From: JBGPEQ01 sp035518775
GTDB lineage: Bacteria; Pseudomonadota; Alphaproteobacteria; Dongiales; Dongiaceae
Direction: 5' to 3'
Assembly: GCA_035518775.1 (NCBI GenBank)
Contig: DATIXH010000384.1
Span: forward strand, 1 to 7,662
Length of the DNA: 7,662 bases
Of this stretch, positions 6,504 to 7,662 are shown piece by piece (within the stretch, counting starts at the first letter, position 1; each line of letters begins with the position of its first letter). Below the pieces are notes generated by a model. The model did no database searches and had not been told where the DNA came from. It saw only the letters and a program-made list of their open reading frames with translations. The translations under genes and the position numbers were made by a program.

Positions 6504-7517
6504 ATGTTCAAGAAAGAACTCGGTCTCTTCCTCCTCATCCTCGTGGTGAGCGCCACGGTGGCGTTCCTCAATCCGCGCTTCCTGTTGCCGGTCAATTTCT
6601 CGAACACCGCCAACCAGGTCGGGCTCTTCGGTCTGTTCTCGCTGGCCCAGGCCTTCGTGATCATCACCGGCGGCATCGAGCTGTCGGTCGGCTCCATCAT
6701 CGCCCTGCTCGGCGTGATCTTCATCGATCTCATCGGCAACCGCGGCGTGCCCTGGACGCTGGCGCTGCCGATCGTCATCGGCATCGGCATCCTGATGGGC
6801 GCGCTCCACGGCTTCCTCATCACGCGCATGCGGCTGCAGCCCTTCGTGGTCACGCTCTGCGGCCTCCTCATCTATCGCGGCATCGCCCGCTACTACACCG
6901 AGGACGCCACCGCCGGCTTCGCCTTCGGCCAGAGCTTCCCGACGCTCGAATGGCTCACCGCCGGCCGCAGCCACGGCGTGCCGCACAGCCTGATCGCCTT
7001 CGCGGCGATCGCGCTGGTGCTGGGCGTCGTGCTGCACCGCTCGGTGTTCGGCCGCCACCTCTTCGCGGTCGGCAAGAACGAGGAGGCCGCCCGCTATTCC
7101 GGCATCCGCACGCGCCGCATCATCGTCGCCGCCTACGTCATCTGCTGCGGCCTGACGGCGCTGGCGGCGGTCTACATCGCGATGTACACCCGCTCGATCT
7201 CGCCGGCCTCGCACGGCAGCTTCTACGAGCTCTACGCGATCGCCGCCGCGGTGCTCGGCGGCTGCTCGCTGCGCGGCGGCGAAGGCTCGATCCTCGGCGT
7301 CGTGCTCGGCACCATCCTGCTGCAGGTGCTGCAGAACCTGGTCAACCTGCTCGGCATCCCGAGCTCGCTCAACTTCGCGGTCATGGGCGGCGTCATCCTG
7401 GTCGGCGTGCTGGCCGACCAGCAGCTGGTGCGCTATCGCGGCGCGCGGCGCAACGCGCGGCTCGCCGCCAGCCGCGCCGGGCCGGCGGTCGAAGGCCAGG
7501 CCCAGACCCGCGCCTGA
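6504..7517 (+). CDS. CUT2-type sugar ABC transporter permease, RbsC-like (337 aa)
   Basis: This inner-membrane protein of the BPD_transp_2 family would form the transport channel, probably as a homodimer. The first helix begins almost at once (LGLFLLILVVSATVAFL). Family landmarks are TGGIELSVGSI (residues 55-65), a GKNEEAARYSGI cytoplasmic coupling loop (190-201) and LGGCSLRGGEGSILGVVLG (from ~251). Most of the remainder is hydrophobic, consistent with roughly 8-10 membrane helices. After the last helix there is a ~27-residue Arg/Ala-rich polar tail, slightly longer than in many relatives. The gene starts 9 bases after the ATPase stop, and a TAGGA that includes this stop may serve as its ribosome binding site, so the two are probably translationally coupled. 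Antisense and shifted long frames here are composition shadows. Confidence 0.97.
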   Translation: MFKKELGLFLLILVVSATVAFLNPRFLLPVNFSNTANQVGLFGLFSLAQAFVIITGGIELSVGSIIALLGVIFIDLIGNRGVPWTLALPIVIGIGILMGALHGFLITRMRLQPFVVTLCGLLIYRGIARYYTEDATAGFAFGQSFPTLEWLTAGRSHGVPHSLIAFAAIALVLGVVLHRSVFGRHLFAVGKNEEAARYSGIRTRRIIVAAYVICCGLTALAAVYIAMYTRSISPASHGSFYELYAIAAAVLGGCSLRGGEGSILGVVLGTILLQVLQNLVNLLGIPSSLNFAVMGGVILVGVLADQQLVRYRGARRNARLAASRAGPAVEGQAQTRA

Positions 7518-7551
7518 GCGGCGCCTGCGTCACGCGCGTGTACGACCGCTC
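7516..7551 (+). terminator. Weak stem-loop after the permease gene
   Basis: GAGCGG (7516-7521, overlapping the permease stop) can pair with CCGCTC (7546-7551), enclosing a GC-rich loop. There is no T-run afterwards (TCTATAG), so it is not a classical intrinsic terminator. It may be chance in GC-rich DNA. Confidence 0.22.
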
Positions 7552-7599
7552 TCTATAGCATCAGTCGGGTCCAACGAATTTCCTGATGGGGTGCCACCC

Positions 7600-7662
7600 A
7601 TGCGACGCTTCCGAGGATTCCTCGCCGGCTGCGTTTCCCTTCTCGCGCTTGCGGCCGCCGGG
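7600..7662 (+). CDS. Start of an exported protein gene, cut by window end
   Basis: An ATG at 7600 opens a frame that continues to the last base (21 codons): MRRFRGFLAGCVSLLALAAA and onward. Positive N-terminal residues followed by a hydrophobic core rich in Ala and Leu are what a Sec signal peptide, or the start of a membrane anchor, looks like. Only a weak ribosome binding site (GGGGTG, 7588-7593) is visible. An in-frame GTG three codons earlier is an alternative start. It lies 82 bases after the permease gene on the same strand and may be part of the same transcript. The mature protein is outside the window, so no function can be assigned. Confidence 0.6.
   Translation, partial: MRRFRGFLAGCVSLLALAAAG

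Noticed and set aside
4935..7214. Very long minus-strand open frame (759 codons) antisense to the ATPase and permease genes
   Set aside because: Its product is dominated by Asp, Glu, Ala, Gly, His and Arg repeats, as expected from the antisense of GC-rich codons. The plus strand carries unmistakable ABC transporter motifs throughout.
5615..7558. Long plus-strand frame (647 codons) shifted relative to the ATPase and permease
   Set aside because: The product is an Arg/Pro/Ala-rich composition artefact without any domain, overlapping two clear genes.

Overview
The window is GC-rich (codon third positions mostly G or C) and reads as a chromosomal piece from an alphaproteobacterium. The best support is the GroEL sequence, whose apical-domain wording and MDF-type C-terminus are typical of that class. 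The small protein types on the minus strand fit the same class. I cannot name a genus.

Left block (1-1828, plus strand): the last ~462 codons of a groEL chaperonin gene, cut by the window start. A 136-codon unknown gene with a strong ribosome binding site follows 27 bases later and is probably co-transcribed.

Middle block (1874-3460, minus strand, read right to left): a 44-aa Pro/Lys/Glu-rich microprotein, a CspA-type cold-shock protein behind a 142-base leader, and three small unknown proteins of 91, 129 and 125 aa. The spacing from csp into the 91-aa gene, and the 11-base overlap between the 91- and 129-aa genes, suggest one transcript. The groEL pair and this block converge over a 45-base gap.

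Regulatory island (3461-3874): about 410 bases without a gene, of which 3531-3630 is only 32% GC. It separates the minus-strand block from the divergent transporter genes. It holds weak promoter candidates on both strands, an inverted repeat and an imperfect tandem repeat.

Right block (3875-7517, plus strand): a complete CUT2-type (ribose/xylose/allose-like) ABC sugar importer with periplasmic binding protein, double-domain ATPase and permease. The binding protein would deliver a sugar or sugar-like ligand to the permease, with uptake driven by the ATPase. A 142-base gap after the binding-protein gene contains two REP-like palindromes that can fold in alternative ways. A further gene with a signal-peptide-like N-terminus starts at 7600 and is cut by the window end.

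Most of the window is ordinary housekeeping or transport DNA. I see no clear new system. The parts least explained are the palindrome pair at 4866-4938, the AT-rich island with its repeats, and the cluster of small unknown genes linked to csp.
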